A DNA stretch of 64,000 bases from Rhodopila globiformis (GTDB lineage Bacteria; Pseudomonadota; Alphaproteobacteria; Acetobacterales; Acetobacteraceae), in contig NZ_NHRY01000114.1 of the NCBI RefSeq assembly GCF_002937115.1, positions 1 to 64,000 of the forward strand, written 5' to 3'. The position numbers were made by a program, and so were the translations under genes. The notes below the pieces were generated by a model. The model was not told the origin of the DNA, ran no database searches, and was given only the letters and a program-made list of their open reading frames with translations. Shown here in pieces: positions 9,423 through 19,189 of this stretch. The number at the start of each line of letters is the position of its first letter. Within the stretch, counting starts at the first letter, position 1.

Positions 9423-10667
9423 GTTCGGGGCTTGCGGGGCGGGATCGATCAACGCCGGCCCGCCGCGTTCGATGCGATAGACCGCCAGGCCGCGTCGTAC
9501 CTGGCCATCGGGCATGAACATCAGCCAGCCATCAACGCCAACAAACCCGGCCGGCTGGGTCAGTATGGCCGTATCGGCACTCCCGCGGCCAAGGATCACC
9601 GCGGCGATCGAGACGGAATCGAATGCCAGGTCGGCCAGCGGCGATGGCGGCGTACCGTACTTCGCGGTGTAGTCCCGCTCCAGGTTGCTGCGTGAACTGG
9701 TGTCCGGGGCCGCGTACCACGCCCCGGAAACGGCGCCTGACCCGCTGGCCGGACTCGCCCATAACGCCGGTCCGATGATCTGCACCATGGAGCGGTCTAC
9801 ATCATAATACGGCAGGACAGCGGCGAGCTCCTGCAGCGCCTCGCCGGTATCGGCGAGGAGGAGTACATTGAACGGCGGGGGCGGAATAGGCGTCCTGGCC
9901 AGTTCCTGCGCTTCCCGGCGTCCCTCGGGCGTGCCCAGGGCACGCGCCTCTTTCACCTTCGCGTCAATCGGTCCCCGCCGATCGGCGTAATCGGATACGT
10001 CCTTCGTTGCTGCCGTGATGGATGCCATGCCGGACGAATGCATGCGGATTGTCGCCGGCGGCAACCGATCGGCTTCAAGCGCTTTGGTGAGGCCGTCCGC
10101 CATGGCGCGGCCGAAACCCGTCGAAGGCAGCAGGGCGGCGAACTGGTTCTTGCCCTGGGCCTGCGCGGCTGCCACCAGCCTGCGGATCTGCTGCCCCGGA
10201 GTTATGCCAAGAATCCATACGCCAGGTTGGGATTGCGCAGTATCGTTCGTGTAGGCGAGCACAGGGATGTGGGCACCCCGTGCAATCGGGGCGACTGATG
10301 CTGTCTCGGCGGAGGTCAACGGGCCGAGGATCATGCTGTCCCCGGCACGGACCGCGGCCTGTGCAGCCGTCGCCGCGCCCGCGGGAGAGCCGCCGGTGTC
10401 GATGACATCCAGCGTCGGTCCGCCATTCTGCGACGCAAGTTGCGCGGCCTGGAGCATATCCTTGGCGCGGTCGGCGAGCGGGCCCGTCAGCGGCAGCAGA
10501 ATGGCGACCTTCTGGCCTGCAGCCGATGGGTTGCCACCGCCCATGCCGAGCGGACTTGCGCCGCCCGGTCCAATTTGGTTTCCCGGTCCGTATCGCCCTG
10601 AGAGCTGCTCGCCGCAGCCTGAGAGCGTCAGGACGCAGATAAGGAAGAGAAATGCCCGTTGCCGCAT
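9408..10667 (-). CDS. Penicillin-binding protein activator, LpoA-like lipoprotein
   Basis: A 419-residue lipoprotein with a periplasmic-binding fold of the LpoA/YraM family. The signal peptide ends in the lipobox LSGCGEQ (Cys at about residue 19). A Gly/Pro-rich linker follows, then the fold begins VAILLPLTGPLADRAKDML. By family knowledge it would sit in the outer membrane and stimulate a class A penicillin-binding protein, although alphaproteobacterial members are poorly studied. The ATG at 10667 is chosen because it gives the signal peptide directly and has GGAGA 8 nt upstream. It is divergent from rsmI, the same pairing as yraM-yraL in E. coli. The two start regions overlap by 16 bp. Confidence 0.82.
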   Translation of the reverse strand: MRQRAFLFLICVLTLSGCGEQLSGRYGPGNQIGPGGASPLGMGGGNPSAAGQKVAILLPLTGPLADRAKDMLQAAQLASQNGGPTLDVIDTGGSPAGAATAAQAAVRAGDSMILGPLTSAETASVAPIARGAHIPVLAYTNDTAQSQPGVWILGITPGQQIRRLVAAAQAQGKNQFAALLPSTGFGRAMADGLTKALEADRLPPATIRMHSSGMASITAATKDVSDYADRRGPIDAKVKEARALGTPEGRREAQELARTPIPPPPFNVLLLADTGEALQELAAVLPYYDVDRSMVQIIGPALWASPASGSGAVSGAWYAAPDTSSRSNLERDYTAKYGTPPSPLADLAFDSVSIAAVILGRGSADTAILTQPAGFVGVDGWLMFMPDGQVRRGLAVYRIERGGPALIDPAPQAPNVPGV

Positions 10668-11545
10668 CGGCCACGTCTCCCGATGACCTGCGAGACGGCC
10701 AGCCCGACCCGCCGAATGGCCTTGTGCTTGTTTCCACGCCAATCGGCAACCTCGGCGATATTAGTACACGTGCGCGTGCGGTGCTGGGATCATGCGACCT
10801 GATCCTGTGCGAGGATACCCGCCGGACCGGGCGTCTTCTCACGGCCATGAACATTCATACCCGGACCGATGCGCTGCACGACCATAACGAGGACAGCAAA
10901 ATACCGCTGGTGCTCGACAAACTTCGCGCGGGGCAAGCCATTGGCCTGGTGTCCGATGCGGGAACGCCTGTCGTATCAGACCCCGGCTACCGACTGGTGC
11001 GCGCCGTGATCGCCGCCGGCCTCCCGGTCAGCGCCGTTCCGGGGCCCAATGCGGCGATTACCGCGCTGATCCTGTCGGGCTTGCCCCCCTTGCCGTTCAT
11101 GTTCCTGGGCTTTCCGCCACCTCGGCAGGCCGCGCGGCGGGTGGCTTTCGGTAGCCTGCGAGCGGCCGAACGCGCTGGTTTATCAGCGACCTTGATATGG
11201 CACGAAGCGCCGCACCGGCTGCTTGAGACCCTTGCTGACATACAAGAGACGTTCGGCGATCGTTCCGCTGCCGTAGCGCGCGAACTGACCAAGCGATTTG
11301 AAACGGTGGTTCGCGGCAAAGTGAGTGAACTCACGGCTTTGTTCACCCATGAGCCTGCGCGTGGCGAAATCACGGTACTGATCGGGCCTCCGGAGGCACA
11401 GGACCCGGAGGACCTGGACCAACGGTTGCGGGCGGCGTTGGCGACGCAGACCGTCAAGGATGCCGCCGCCCTGGTCAGCACCGCGACCGGGCTTCCCAGA
11501 AAGCTCGTTTACGCCCGTGCGCTGCAACTTCATCAGGAAGGTTAG
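10652..11545 (+). CDS. rsmI: 16S rRNA (cytidine1402-2'-O)-methyltransferase
   Basis: Methylates the ribose of C1402 in 16S rRNA, with RsmH acting on the base. It belongs to the tetrapyrrole-methylase fold. VSTPIGNLGDISTRA, CEDTRRTGRLL and SDAGTPVVSDPG are diagnostic. The length is 297 residues. The ATG at 10652 has AAGGA at 10641-10645 and lies within the first codons of the opposite-strand lipoprotein gene. Its stop overlaps the stop of convergent queG by 3 bp. Confidence 0.94.
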   Translation: MPVAASATSPDDLRDGQPDPPNGLVLVSTPIGNLGDISTRARAVLGSCDLILCEDTRRTGRLLTAMNIHTRTDALHDHNEDSKIPLVLDKLRAGQAIGLVSDAGTPVVSDPGYRLVRAVIAAGLPVSAVPGPNAAITALILSGLPPLPFMFLGFPPPRQAARRVAFGSLRAAERAGLSATLIWHEAPHRLLETLADIQETFGDRSAAVARELTKRFETVVRGKVSELTALFTHEPARGEITVLIGPPEAQDPEDLDQRLRAALATQTVKDAAALVSTATGLPRKLVYARALQLHQEG

Positions 11546-12618
11546 CAACCCGCCGCAGCCGCGAGGCGGGCTGCCGCCCAGTGTGCGGCCTCGGCGACAA
11601 CCGGGTCCTGATCGGCCTGCAGCCGCTGGGCAACGGGCAGCAAGGCCCGATCGCCGGAATTGCCGATCGCGATTAGTACGTTTCTGACGAAACGGTTTCG
11701 TCCGGTCCGCTTTATCGGCGAACCGGCAAACCTGGCGCGGAAGGTCTTGTCATCCAGACCCGCCAGATCCGACAAAGCCGGTGCGGCGAGATCGCCACGA
11801 GCGACCAGCTTTTCATGGGTCGTCGGCGTGGCGAACTTGTTCCACGGGCACACCGCCAGGCAATCATCACAGCCGTATATATGATTACCCATCAACGGCC
11901 TGAGCTCAGTGGGAATCGGTCCATGATGCTCGATGGTCAGATAGGAAATGCATCGGCTCGCATCCAACCGGTATGGTGCCGGGAATGCCCTGGTTGGACA
12001 GACATCCAGGCATCGCGAGCAGGAGCCGCAATGATCGGCTGACGGATCGTCACCCTGCAGTTCCAGGTCCGTGTAGATTTCGCCCAGCAGCAACCACGAG
12101 CCATACTCGCGTGAAACAAGGTTCGTGTGCTTGCCTTGCCAGCCCAGGCCGCTTTGTTGCGCCAGAGGCTTTTCCATCACCGGCGCGGTATCGACAAAGA
12201 CCTTGACCTGGCAGGCGAAGCGCGAAACCAGGAATTGCGCCAGGTGCTTCAGGTGCCCCTTTATAATATCATGATAGTCCCGGTTCCGGGCATAGACCGA
12301 TATGTTGCCGCAGTTCCGCTGGCCGGCCGCTGAAAGCGGGTCGTACGCCGGAGCGTAGGACATGCCCACGACAATGACACTTCGGACATCCGGCCACAGT
12401 GCCTTGGGCTGGCTTCGCTGTTGCTTCCTGTCGGCGAGCCATCCCATATCGCCATGATAGCCTGCCCGCAGAAAATGCGTGAGCCGTTCCCGCGCTTCAG
12501 GCGCCAGGTCCGCTGGACAAAAACCGACCGCATCCAGGCCAATTTGCAGGGCCTTGTCACGGATGCGGGTTTTGAGGTCAGTCGTGGTGCCGGTCTTCCG
12601 TACTGTGGTTTCTGTCAA
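11542..12618 (-). CDS. queG: Epoxyqueuosine reductase QueG
   Basis: Catalyses the last step of queuosine synthesis, reducing epoxyqueuosine to queuosine on tRNA with cobalamin and two [4Fe-4S] clusters. Two ferredoxin-type motifs are visible: CGSCSRCLDVCP, and CDDCLAVCP with a Cys farther upstream. The C-terminus (about 310-358) is HEAT-like helical sequence. The length of 358 residues is normal. It lies 30 bp downstream of queF in the tgt-queF-queG run. Confidence 0.94.
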   Translation of the reverse strand: MTETTVRKTGTTTDLKTRIRDKALQIGLDAVGFCPADLAPEARERLTHFLRAGYHGDMGWLADRKQQRSQPKALWPDVRSVIVVGMSYAPAYDPLSAAGQRNCGNISVYARNRDYHDIIKGHLKHLAQFLVSRFACQVKVFVDTAPVMEKPLAQQSGLGWQGKHTNLVSREYGSWLLLGEIYTDLELQGDDPSADHCGSCSRCLDVCPTRAFPAPYRLDASRCISYLTIEHHGPIPTELRPLMGNHIYGCDDCLAVCPWNKFATPTTHEKLVARGDLAAPALSDLAGLDDKTFRARFAGSPIKRTGRNRFVRNVLIAIGNSGDRALLPVAQRLQADQDPVVAEAAHWAAARLAAAAGC

Positions 12619-12648
12619 AGCATAACCTTGCGGGCGCGATATGATAGA

Positions 12649-13113
12649 TTATCCCCGGCCTCTGTAGGGAGGCACGTCCTGCGCCGGGAGCCAGGCGTCC
12701 GATGGCGCGGGCCCGGTTTGCCAGAAGATGTCAATCGGGATTCCACCCCTGGGATACCAGTAAGCCCCGATCCGCAGCCACACCGGATTCAGGAAATCGA
12801 CCAGCTTGGCGGCAATTTCCATCGTACAACCCTCATGGAAAGCACCGTGGTTGCGATACGAGGCCATCAGCAGCTTGAAGGACTTGCTTTCGACGATCCA
12901 ATCCCCAGGAATATAGTCAATCATGATGTGGGCGAAATCGGGCTGCCCCGTCAGCGGGCAGAGTGACGTGAATTCGGGACAGGTCAGGCGGATGACGTAC
13001 GCTTTGCCGGGCGCGGGATTGGCCACACGCTCCAGCTTCGCCGCATCCGGGCTGCCCGGTTGTGCCGCGTGATGGCCAAGCAGCGTGAGATGGTCATAGG
13101 GCGTCTCGGTCAT
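12649..13113 (-). CDS. queF: NADPH-dependent 7-cyano-7-deazaguanine reductase QueF (type I)
   Basis: Reduces preQ0 to preQ1 in queuosine synthesis. It is a short, unimodular (YkvM-type) enzyme of 154 residues. [13 protein letters not shown] carries the active-site Cys and Asp. [13 protein letters not shown] is the NADPH-binding motif, followed by the HEGC segment. Its start overlaps the tgt stop by 4 bp, so the two genes are coupled. Confidence 0.95.
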   Translation of the reverse strand: MTETPYDHLTLLGHHAAQPGSPDAAKLERVANPAPGKAYVIRLTCPEFTSLCPLTGQPDFAHIMIDYIPGDWIVESKSFKLLMASYRNHGAFHEGCTMEIAAKLVDFLNPVWLRIGAYWYPRGGIPIDIFWQTGPAPSDAWLPAQDVPPYRGRG

Positions 13114-14255
13114 GGCAGCACATCCCCAGCCTGCCAGGCGGCTCGCTTGCCGGCTGCAAAAGCGGCAAAACCACCGGCCTGGATCGCTTGCCGAATGCCT
13201 CGCATCAGCGACTGGTAATAGGTGATGTTGTGCCAGGTGAGAAGCATAGGGCCCAGCATTTCCTGCGTCCGGAACAGGTGGTGCAGATAGGCTCGGCTAT
13301 GGCGAGTACAGGCCGGGCACGGACATTCCGGATCCAGCGGGCCGGCGTCATCGGCATAGCGCGCGTTTCTCATGTTGCGGATGCCCGCAGAGGTATAGGC
13401 GCGGGCGGTTCGGCCGGCTCTGGTGGGGATGACGCAGTCGAACATGTCGATACCTCGCTGCACGGCGCCCAGGATGTCGTCCGGTGTGCCTACGCCCATA
13501 AGGTATCGCGGCGCATCGGCCGGCAGTTGGGGCACCGTGATGTCGAGCGTGGAGAGCATGGCCGCCTGCCCCTCTCCGACCGCGAGCCCGCCAACGGCGT
13601 AGCCATCGAACCCGATATCCTTCAGGGCCTTGACGGAACGCAGACGTAGATCGGGGAAAGTGCTGCCCTGGACGATGCCGAACAGGCCGTACCCGGGCCG
13701 CCGGGTGAATGCCTCCTTCGACGACAAGGCCCACCGCATCGACATTTCCATGGATGCTTCCGCGTCCTCATAGGTGGCCGGAAAGGCAGTGCATTCATCC
13801 AAAACCATTGTGACGGTCGAATCGAACTGCCGCTGCAGTTCCATGCAGATCGCCGGCGTCAACCGATGCCGGCTTCCGTCTATGTGGGACTGGAAGGTCA
13901 CGCCGTCAGCATCGATCTTGCGCAGAGCCGCGAGCGACATGATCTGGAAGCCGCCCGAATCGGTCAGGATCGGCCCCGGCCAGTCCATGAAGCGGTGCAG
14001 GCCACCCAATGCGGCAATACGCTCGGCACCCGGCCGCAGCATGAGATGGTAGGTGTTGCCCAGCACGCACTGGGTTCCGGTGCACCGGACAGCGTCGGCC
14101 GTCATGGCCTTGACGGTTCCAACAGTCCCTACCACCATGAAAGCCGGAGTCTCGAGCGGGCCATGGGCGGTCTGGATGGCGCCGGCACGTGCAAGCCCAT
14201 CCGTTGCCCGGACCTCGAAGCGAAATCGTTCGGTTGAGGCGCAGTTGAGGTTCAT
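13110..14255 (-). CDS. tgt: tRNA-guanine transglycosylase
   Basis: Exchanges G34 for preQ1 in tRNAs with GUN anticodons. [12 protein letters not shown] and [13 protein letters not shown] are active-site motifs. [11 protein letters not shown] contains the catalytic Asp, and a zinc site is formed by CPCPAC with a downstream His. The length of 381 residues is normal. It is first in the tgt-queF-queG unit. The genes that make preQ0 (queC, queD, queE) are not in this window. The phage-like module begins upstream of this gene on the other strand. Confidence 0.96.
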   Translation of the reverse strand: MNLNCASTERFRFEVRATDGLARAGAIQTAHGPLETPAFMVVGTVGTVKAMTADAVRCTGTQCVLGNTYHLMLRPGAERIAALGGLHRFMDWPGPILTDSGGFQIMSLAALRKIDADGVTFQSHIDGSRHRLTPAICMELQRQFDSTVTMVLDECTAFPATYEDAEASMEMSMRWALSSKEAFTRRPGYGLFGIVQGSTFPDLRLRSVKALKDIGFDGYAVGGLAVGEGQAAMLSTLDITVPQLPADAPRYLMGVGTPDDILGAVQRGIDMFDCVIPTRAGRTARAYTSAGIRNMRNARYADDAGPLDPECPCPACTRHSRAYLHHLFRTQEMLGPMLLTWHNITYYQSLMRGIRQAIQAGGFAAFAAGKRAAWQAGDVLP

Positions 14256-14672
14256 TGGCCCTGCCTAGGGCCGCGGCGTATCCCATGACAAGAGTCTTGT
14301 GGCCGGCCGCCTGACCGATTGAGAAGAGTAGATCGCTGCCATCTTCCTGGAACGCCTGCGACGGCCCGTCCCGGGCATATCGCCCGGATAGGAAAAAAGG
14401 CTTGACCAAACGCCCCAAAAAGTTGTATAGGTTTGCGTATGATCGGAGTGGTGCATTGGCAGCCTGCTCCGGTGCTGACCGGCTATCAGGTCACAGGCAC
14501 CTTCCATTGGAATGCCGGACAATAGCTGGTCTTTCGCAGCTTCCATTCATTCAGTGTTGCTATTGAACAAGAGATTCTCACCAGAGGCAGACTCCGCGGT
14601 ACTCTGCGGGTCTGGGCCGAGGAAGTACTAAGCAAGTCAGGCTACCGGCCTGCGTCCCATCAACTCTATCTG
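14256..14672. other. Left border of the phage-like module; no complete gene
   Basis: No integrase, repressor or tRNA is seen in these 417 bp. A short frame opens at ATG 14439 and stops at TAG 14523-14525. After that stop the same frame runs open from 14526 into the terminase, encoding ...VWAEEVLSKSGYRP..., which looks like the missing terminase N-terminus. No ATG, GTG or TTG occurs in that stretch before GTG 14673. Confidence 0.5.
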
Positions 14673-15953
14673 GTGTCGGAACTGGAAAACCTTTCGCGCG
14701 GCCTGTGCGATCGGCTTATGGTTCTGATGCCGCCCGGGTCGGCGAAATCCACCTATGCATCGGTTCTTTTTCCCGCGTGGTGGTTCAGCCAGCATCCGGC
14801 CTCCTCTATCATTACTGCATCGCATTCCGCGTTCCTGGCTGAACACTTCAGTCGCCGCGTCCGCGCCCTGATCATTGAGCGACAGCAATGCCTAGGATTT
14901 TGCGTGAGCAAGGACCAGCGCGCTGCTGATCACTGGACCACAAGTTGCGGTGGTGAGTACATGGCGGTTGGCGTCCGTGGCGCAGTAGCTGGCCGCAGAG
15001 CCGATCTGATCATTATCGACGACCCGGTCAGTTCCCAGGCGGATGCGGAAAGTCCTCGCCAGCGGGCCTATGTCTGGGAGTGGTTCAAGTCGGATATCAT
15101 TACGCGCCTGAAGCCAGGCGGCAGGATCGTCCTGATCATGACCCGCTGGCATCAGGATGATCTGGGCGGACAGCTACTGAGCCAGGCTCAATCGGAATGG
15201 CGTGTGATTCGACTGCCGGCCCTCGCCGAGGCCGACGACCCGCTTGGCAGGCCGGTCGGTGCGGCGCTTTGGCCAGAGTGGGAAGACTACGGCGCCCTGA
15301 CCCGAAAACGCCAGTTGATTGGCGAACGCGCATGGTCGGCCCTGTTTCAGCAAACACCTCTGCCTTCGACGGGGCGTTTGTTTTCAATCGACAAGATCGC
15401 GATCAGGCCAACGCCGGAGCCAGGCGCAATCAATACAGTTGTCCGCGCCTGGGACCTGGCAGCCACCGGCAACACCGGTCAAAACGACCCGGACTGGACT
15501 GTCGGCATCAGGATGCAGCGGAATTCGGATGGTCGCTACATCATTCTTGACGTTGTCCGCTTGCAGGGAACGCCGCATCAAGTGGAGGAACTGATCGTCA
15601 AGACCGCACACAAAGATGGCAAGAACGTGATCGTGGCGATTCCGGAAGATCCTGGACAGGCGGGGAAAAGCCAGATGGCCTATCTTGTCCGCCAGTTAGC
15701 GGGATTCCATGTCGTTTCATCCCGCGAGACCGGATCGAAAGCAACCCGCGCGATGCCTCTGGCCTCTCAGGTTGAAGCCGGAAACATCTCGGTCGCCGCC
15801 GGTGACTGGAACCAGACCTTGATTGAAGAAATGCGTGATTTTCCCTGGGGGCACAAGGATGACCAAGTGGACGCCCTGGTGCGTGCGTTCACGACATTGA
15901 CCGGCCGCCCAGGGATGGCAGGTCCGGTTCCCGTGTCGATCTTCAACCGCTAG
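14673..15953 (+). CDS. Phage terminase large subunit
   Basis: The ATPase-nuclease that packages DNA into proheads. Walker A is MPPGSAKST (about residue 23), Walker B is ADLIIIDDPV, and the coupling segment is LIMTRWHQDDLGG. The nuclease domain starts VVRAWDLAATG and ends GHKDDQVDALVRA, giving the expected acidic residues. It is 426 residues from GTG 14673. The N-terminus is short, because sequence typical of terminases is encoded in frame from 14526 but lacks a standard start and is preceded by TAG at 14523. The gene may therefore be truncated, or may use a non-standard start or suppression. No small terminase gene precedes it. Confidence 0.92.
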   Translation: MSELENLSRGLCDRLMVLMPPGSAKSTYASVLFPAWWFSQHPASSIITASHSAFLAEHFSRRVRALIIERQQCLGFCVSKDQRAADHWTTSCGGEYMAVGVRGAVAGRRADLIIIDDPVSSQADAESPRQRAYVWEWFKSDIITRLKPGGRIVLIMTRWHQDDLGGQLLSQAQSEWRVIRLPALAEADDPLGRPVGAALWPEWEDYGALTRKRQLIGERAWSALFQQTPLPSTGRLFSIDKIAIRPTPEPGAINTVVRAWDLAATGNTGQNDPDWTVGIRMQRNSDGRYIILDVVRLQGTPHQVEELIVKTAHKDGKNVIVAIPEDPGQAGKSQMAYLVRQLAGFHVVSSRETGSKATRAMPLASQVEAGNISVAAGDWNQTLIEEMRDFPWGHKDDQVDALVRAFTTLTGRPGMAGPVPVSIFNR

Positions 15954-15981
15954 CGCCACCGCAAAGTAACCGCGAGAGACG

Positions 15982-17388
15982 ATGTTTGATACGCTCTGCG
16001 AACTGGTTCCCCGTGACCCGGACTATCCGGACCGCGTCCGACGACTGAGCACCCTTGGTCGTGTACTGAATGGCACCTTGTACGACGCCCTGCCCTATCA
16101 TTTCCACGAGGAGCGGGGCCCGGGCGGAGAGTACATCCCCCTTCGTCAGCGGCGGCCGAGCGTCAGGTATCCGCTCTGCCGGATCGTCGTAGAGGACAGT
16201 GTGTCGCTGCTGTTCAGCGAAGGACATTTTCCAAGCATCGACAGCAACGACGCCCGTATTCGAGACGTATTCGCGGGCATCATCAAGGAAACGCGCCTCA
16301 ATTTCGTAATGACCGAAGCAGCCATACGCGGCGCTGTCGGTTCAGTCGTGTTGCTGCTCCGGGTTCTTCAGGGCCGCATTTTTGTTGAGGTCCTGGACAC
16401 ACTGTATCTTACTCCCCAATGGGATCCACAGGCGCCCGATACGCTGGCATCTGTCGACGAGCGCTATAAGGTGTCGGGCGCTGACCTGATCGCCAACGGC
16501 TACGAGATCGACGATCCTGACGCGCAGTACTGGTTCGCACGCCGTTGGGACCAATCAAGTGAAACCTGGTTCCAGCCCGTTCGTGTGGGTTCGACGGTCG
16601 CTCCGGTGATCGATGACACCAGGACGGTGTCCCACAAATTGGGGGCAGTTCCTATTGTTTGGATCAAGAACCTGCCTGGCCTGCCTTCGACCGGCTATCC
16701 TTGTGACGGCGCGTGCACCTTCGCCGCGGCCATGCACACGCAGATCGAAATAGACTACCAGCTCAGCCAGGTGGGCCGCGGCTTGAAATACAGCAGCGAC
16801 CCAACACTGTTGTTGAAGGATCCCGCATTCGTGGACGGCGACCTCGTGAAGGGCGCCGGCAATGCCCTTGTCGTCTCCGAGAAGGGTGACGCCCGGTTGC
16901 TGGAAATCGGGGGAACCGCATCGAGCGCGGTCATCGAGTACGTCCGGACCCTGCGGGAGCTGGCTCTTGAAAGCGTTCACGGTAATCGGGCCAGCCCTGA
17001 GCGTATGAGCGCCGCACAATCCGGACGCGCGCTGGAGCTGCTCAACCAGGGGCTGATCTGGCTTGCGGACAATATGCGCACGAGCTACGGCGAAGCGGGG
17101 CTGCTGCAGCTTGCGCGGTTGATCGTTCGTGCGTCGCAGGTATATCCCCTGGCTGTATTCGGGCAGGAAATCGCTCCTCTCGATATGACTGCTTCGCTCA
17201 GCCTCAAGTGGCCGCGATGGTATCCTACCACGGCCGATGATCGCCAGAAGGATGTTCAGTCCTTGACGGCCCTTGTCGCGGCTGGATGCATCAGCCGTGA
17301 AACCGCAGCCCGTACCATTGCAGCAAGTTATGATATCGAACATTTTTCGGAGGAAGTCAATTTTTCGGAAGTCGACGAAACATCATGA
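15982..17388 (+). CDS. Phage portal protein (SPP1 gp6-like)
   Basis: A 468-residue portal forming the dodecameric DNA gate at one capsid vertex. The order is typical: it follows the terminase and precedes scaffold and coat. Recognisable stretches are YPLCRIVVEDSVSLLFSEG near the N-terminus, AVPIVWIKNLPG in the middle and SGRALELLNQGLIWLADNM in the helical stem. The size fits SPP1/P22-type portals better than the larger lambda type. It starts 28 bp after terL. Confidence 0.85.
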   Translation: MFDTLCELVPRDPDYPDRVRRLSTLGRVLNGTLYDALPYHFHEERGPGGEYIPLRQRRPSVRYPLCRIVVEDSVSLLFSEGHFPSIDSNDARIRDVFAGIIKETRLNFVMTEAAIRGAVGSVVLLLRVLQGRIFVEVLDTLYLTPQWDPQAPDTLASVDERYKVSGADLIANGYEIDDPDAQYWFARRWDQSSETWFQPVRVGSTVAPVIDDTRTVSHKLGAVPIVWIKNLPGLPSTGYPCDGACTFAAAMHTQIEIDYQLSQVGRGLKYSSDPTLLLKDPAFVDGDLVKGAGNALVVSEKGDARLLEIGGTASSAVIEYVRTLRELALESVHGNRASPERMSAAQSGRALELLNQGLIWLADNMRTSYGEAGLLQLARLIVRASQVYPLAVFGQEIAPLDMTASLSLKWPRWYPTTADDRQKDVQSLTALVAAGCISRETAARTIAASYDIEHFSEEVNFSEVDETS

Positions 17389-17395
17389 GCTGGAG

Positions 17396-17797
17396 ATGGA
17401 TGAAACACTGAACGACGAGCAGCCTGTTGCGATACAGGACCAACCGCAGGACCGCACCGCCGAAGATGAAATCAGCAAGCTTCACGCGCAGTATCAAGCC
17501 CGTCTGGTAGCGGCCGGCCTCCGGGCCGAAGCAATCAAGGCAGGAATGATCGACCTGGATGGGCTTAAGCTTCTCGATGCCTCTGCCATTGTGCTTGATG
17601 CCAACGACAGGATCGTCGGCGGACGTAAGCTTATGGAAGATCTTCGTCGGGATAAGCCCTGGTTGTTCGGGCCAACCTCTTCTTCGAGCATCGCGGCCGT
17701 GCCTGCATCGCAGCCTGTCCGTCAGAAGACTGCCCTCGAGATGACGGATGAAGAATATGCCGTTGCGCGGGCCGCCCTGACGAGACACCAATTCTAG
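17396..17797 (+). CDS. Probable phage scaffold or head-assembly protein
   Basis: A 133-residue, acidic, mostly helical protein between portal and coat, where scaffolds are encoded. The N-terminal third (EDEISKLHAQYQARLVAAG) looks like a coiled coil. The middle repeats a pattern common in phage scaffolds (GMIDLDGLKLLDASAIVLDAND). No catalytic motif for a prohead protease is seen. ATG 17396 is assumed, but its ribosome-binding site is poor and the frame is open further upstream into portal, so the start is uncertain. Confidence 0.6.
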   Translation: MDETLNDEQPVAIQDQPQDRTAEDEISKLHAQYQARLVAAGLRAEAIKAGMIDLDGLKLLDASAIVLDANDRIVGGRKLMEDLRRDKPWLFGPTSSSSIAAVPASQPVRQKTALEMTDEEYAVARAALTRHQF

Positions 17798-17845
17798 ACC
17801 ATTCGTCGCTTCTGGCGAAACAACCAATCATTCGTAGGACACTTG

Positions 17846-19168
17846 ATGGGTATCCAAAATTTTCCCGCCTCGCTGCAGCCGATCATCCAGCAAGGCTTCC
17901 TGGAGCGTGAATTTTCCCAGGCGCTGCGGTCGCGGCTCGGCTATCGGGCCTGCGCGGATCGCATCACTGTCGCGGCAGGGATCGGTGAAACCCTGACCAA
18001 GACCCGTGCCGGACTGAAACCCACGGTTACGACCCCCCTGGCGCCCGCCGCGAACACAAACTTTGACAATGGGCTGACGCCGACTTCATGGGGCGTAGAA
18101 CAGTTCACGATCACAATCAATCATTATGCCGCGACAACCGATCTCAACGTGGTCGCGGAGCGTGTGGCCATAGCGTCGGTATTCCTGCAAAATGCCTACG
18201 TGAATGGCGAGCAGGCGGCGCGCAGCCTGGATGAACTTGGCCGAAATGCTTTGTTTGCGGCCTACATGGGCGGCAATTCGCGGGTTCGTACCACACTCGC
18301 GTCGGCGGGACCTACCGTTACGGTCGATGACGTACGTGGCTTCCAGGTTGTCTTCGTCAACGGCGTGCAGCAGAGCGTGAGCGCCAGCAATCCGATGACG
18401 GTTACCATTGGGTCGAACGCCTACACGCTGGTTGCGACGACGGTTGACACTACGAACGTCTCGACGGCTCCGAATGGCATTTCCGGCACGCTCACGCTGT
18501 CAAGCAACGTCTCTGTTTTGGACGGAACGGCAGGAAACACTGTAACCGCCGCGAACGCCTCCTCCATAGTGCGGCCGTCCCAGCGGACCAACACGTCCTT
18601 GCTCACCGCCTCCGACACCCTCACCATGTCGTGCCTCCTGGACGCCGTCGCCAAACTGCGTTTGAACGCGGTGCCGGAAATAGACGGCGCCTATAACTGC
18701 TATCTGGACCCGGTTTCGGCTCGCCAGTTGTTTGCCGATCCGGACTTCAAGCAGCTCTTCCAGGGCGCGACTTCGGCCAACCAGGTCTTCAGGAAGGGTA
18801 TGACGAACGACTTCCTGGGACTGCGGTTTGTGCCGACAACCGAGGCGTTCGTGCAGTCGCATCCTACTCTGGCCAGCCTTATGGTCCGCCGGCCCGTGAT
18901 CTGCGGGCAGGGCGCGCTGATCGAAGGTGACTTCGCCGGCATCGCCGCCGCCGATGTTGCGCCCGCGGACTCGATTGTATCGGTCGTCGATGGCATTGCT
19001 ATGGTAACCCGCGAGGCGATTGATCGGCTGCAGCAGATCATTGCACAGTCCTGGTATTGGATCGGTGGCTTCTGCGCACCGTCCGACACAACGACGAATT
19101 CCACGACGATACCCACCGCGACTAACGCCGCCTACAAGCGCGCTGTGATCGTCGAACACATCGGCTAA
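17846..19168 (+). CDS. Phage major capsid protein (probable HK97 fold)
   Basis: A 440-residue coat protein downstream of portal and scaffold. The N-terminal part (LEREFSQALRSRLGYRAC... FTITINHYAATTDLNVV) and the C-terminal part (GALIEGDFAGIAAADVAPAD... MVTREAIDRLQQII) resemble coat proteins assembled without a covalently linked protease. Residues about 150-245 are Thr/Val/Ser-rich beta sequence that looks like an inserted surface domain. ATG 17846 is chosen over TTG 17843. No prohead protease gene is present. Confidence 0.8.
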   Translation: MGIQNFPASLQPIIQQGFLEREFSQALRSRLGYRACADRITVAAGIGETLTKTRAGLKPTVTTPLAPAANTNFDNGLTPTSWGVEQFTITINHYAATTDLNVVAERVAIASVFLQNAYVNGEQAARSLDELGRNALFAAYMGGNSRVRTTLASAGPTVTVDDVRGFQVVFVNGVQQSVSASNPMTVTIGSNAYTLVATTVDTTNVSTAPNGISGTLTLSSNVSVLDGTAGNTVTAANASSIVRPSQRTNTSLLTASDTLTMSCLLDAVAKLRLNAVPEIDGAYNCYLDPVSARQLFADPDFKQLFQGATSANQVFRKGMTNDFLGLRFVPTTEAFVQSHPTLASLMVRRPVICGQGALIEGDFAGIAAADVAPADSIVSVVDGIAMVTREAIDRLQQIIAQSWYWIGGFCAPSDTTTNSTTIPTATNAAYKRAVIVEHIG

Positions 19169-19189
19169 CAAGAAAAGGGCCTAATCGCC

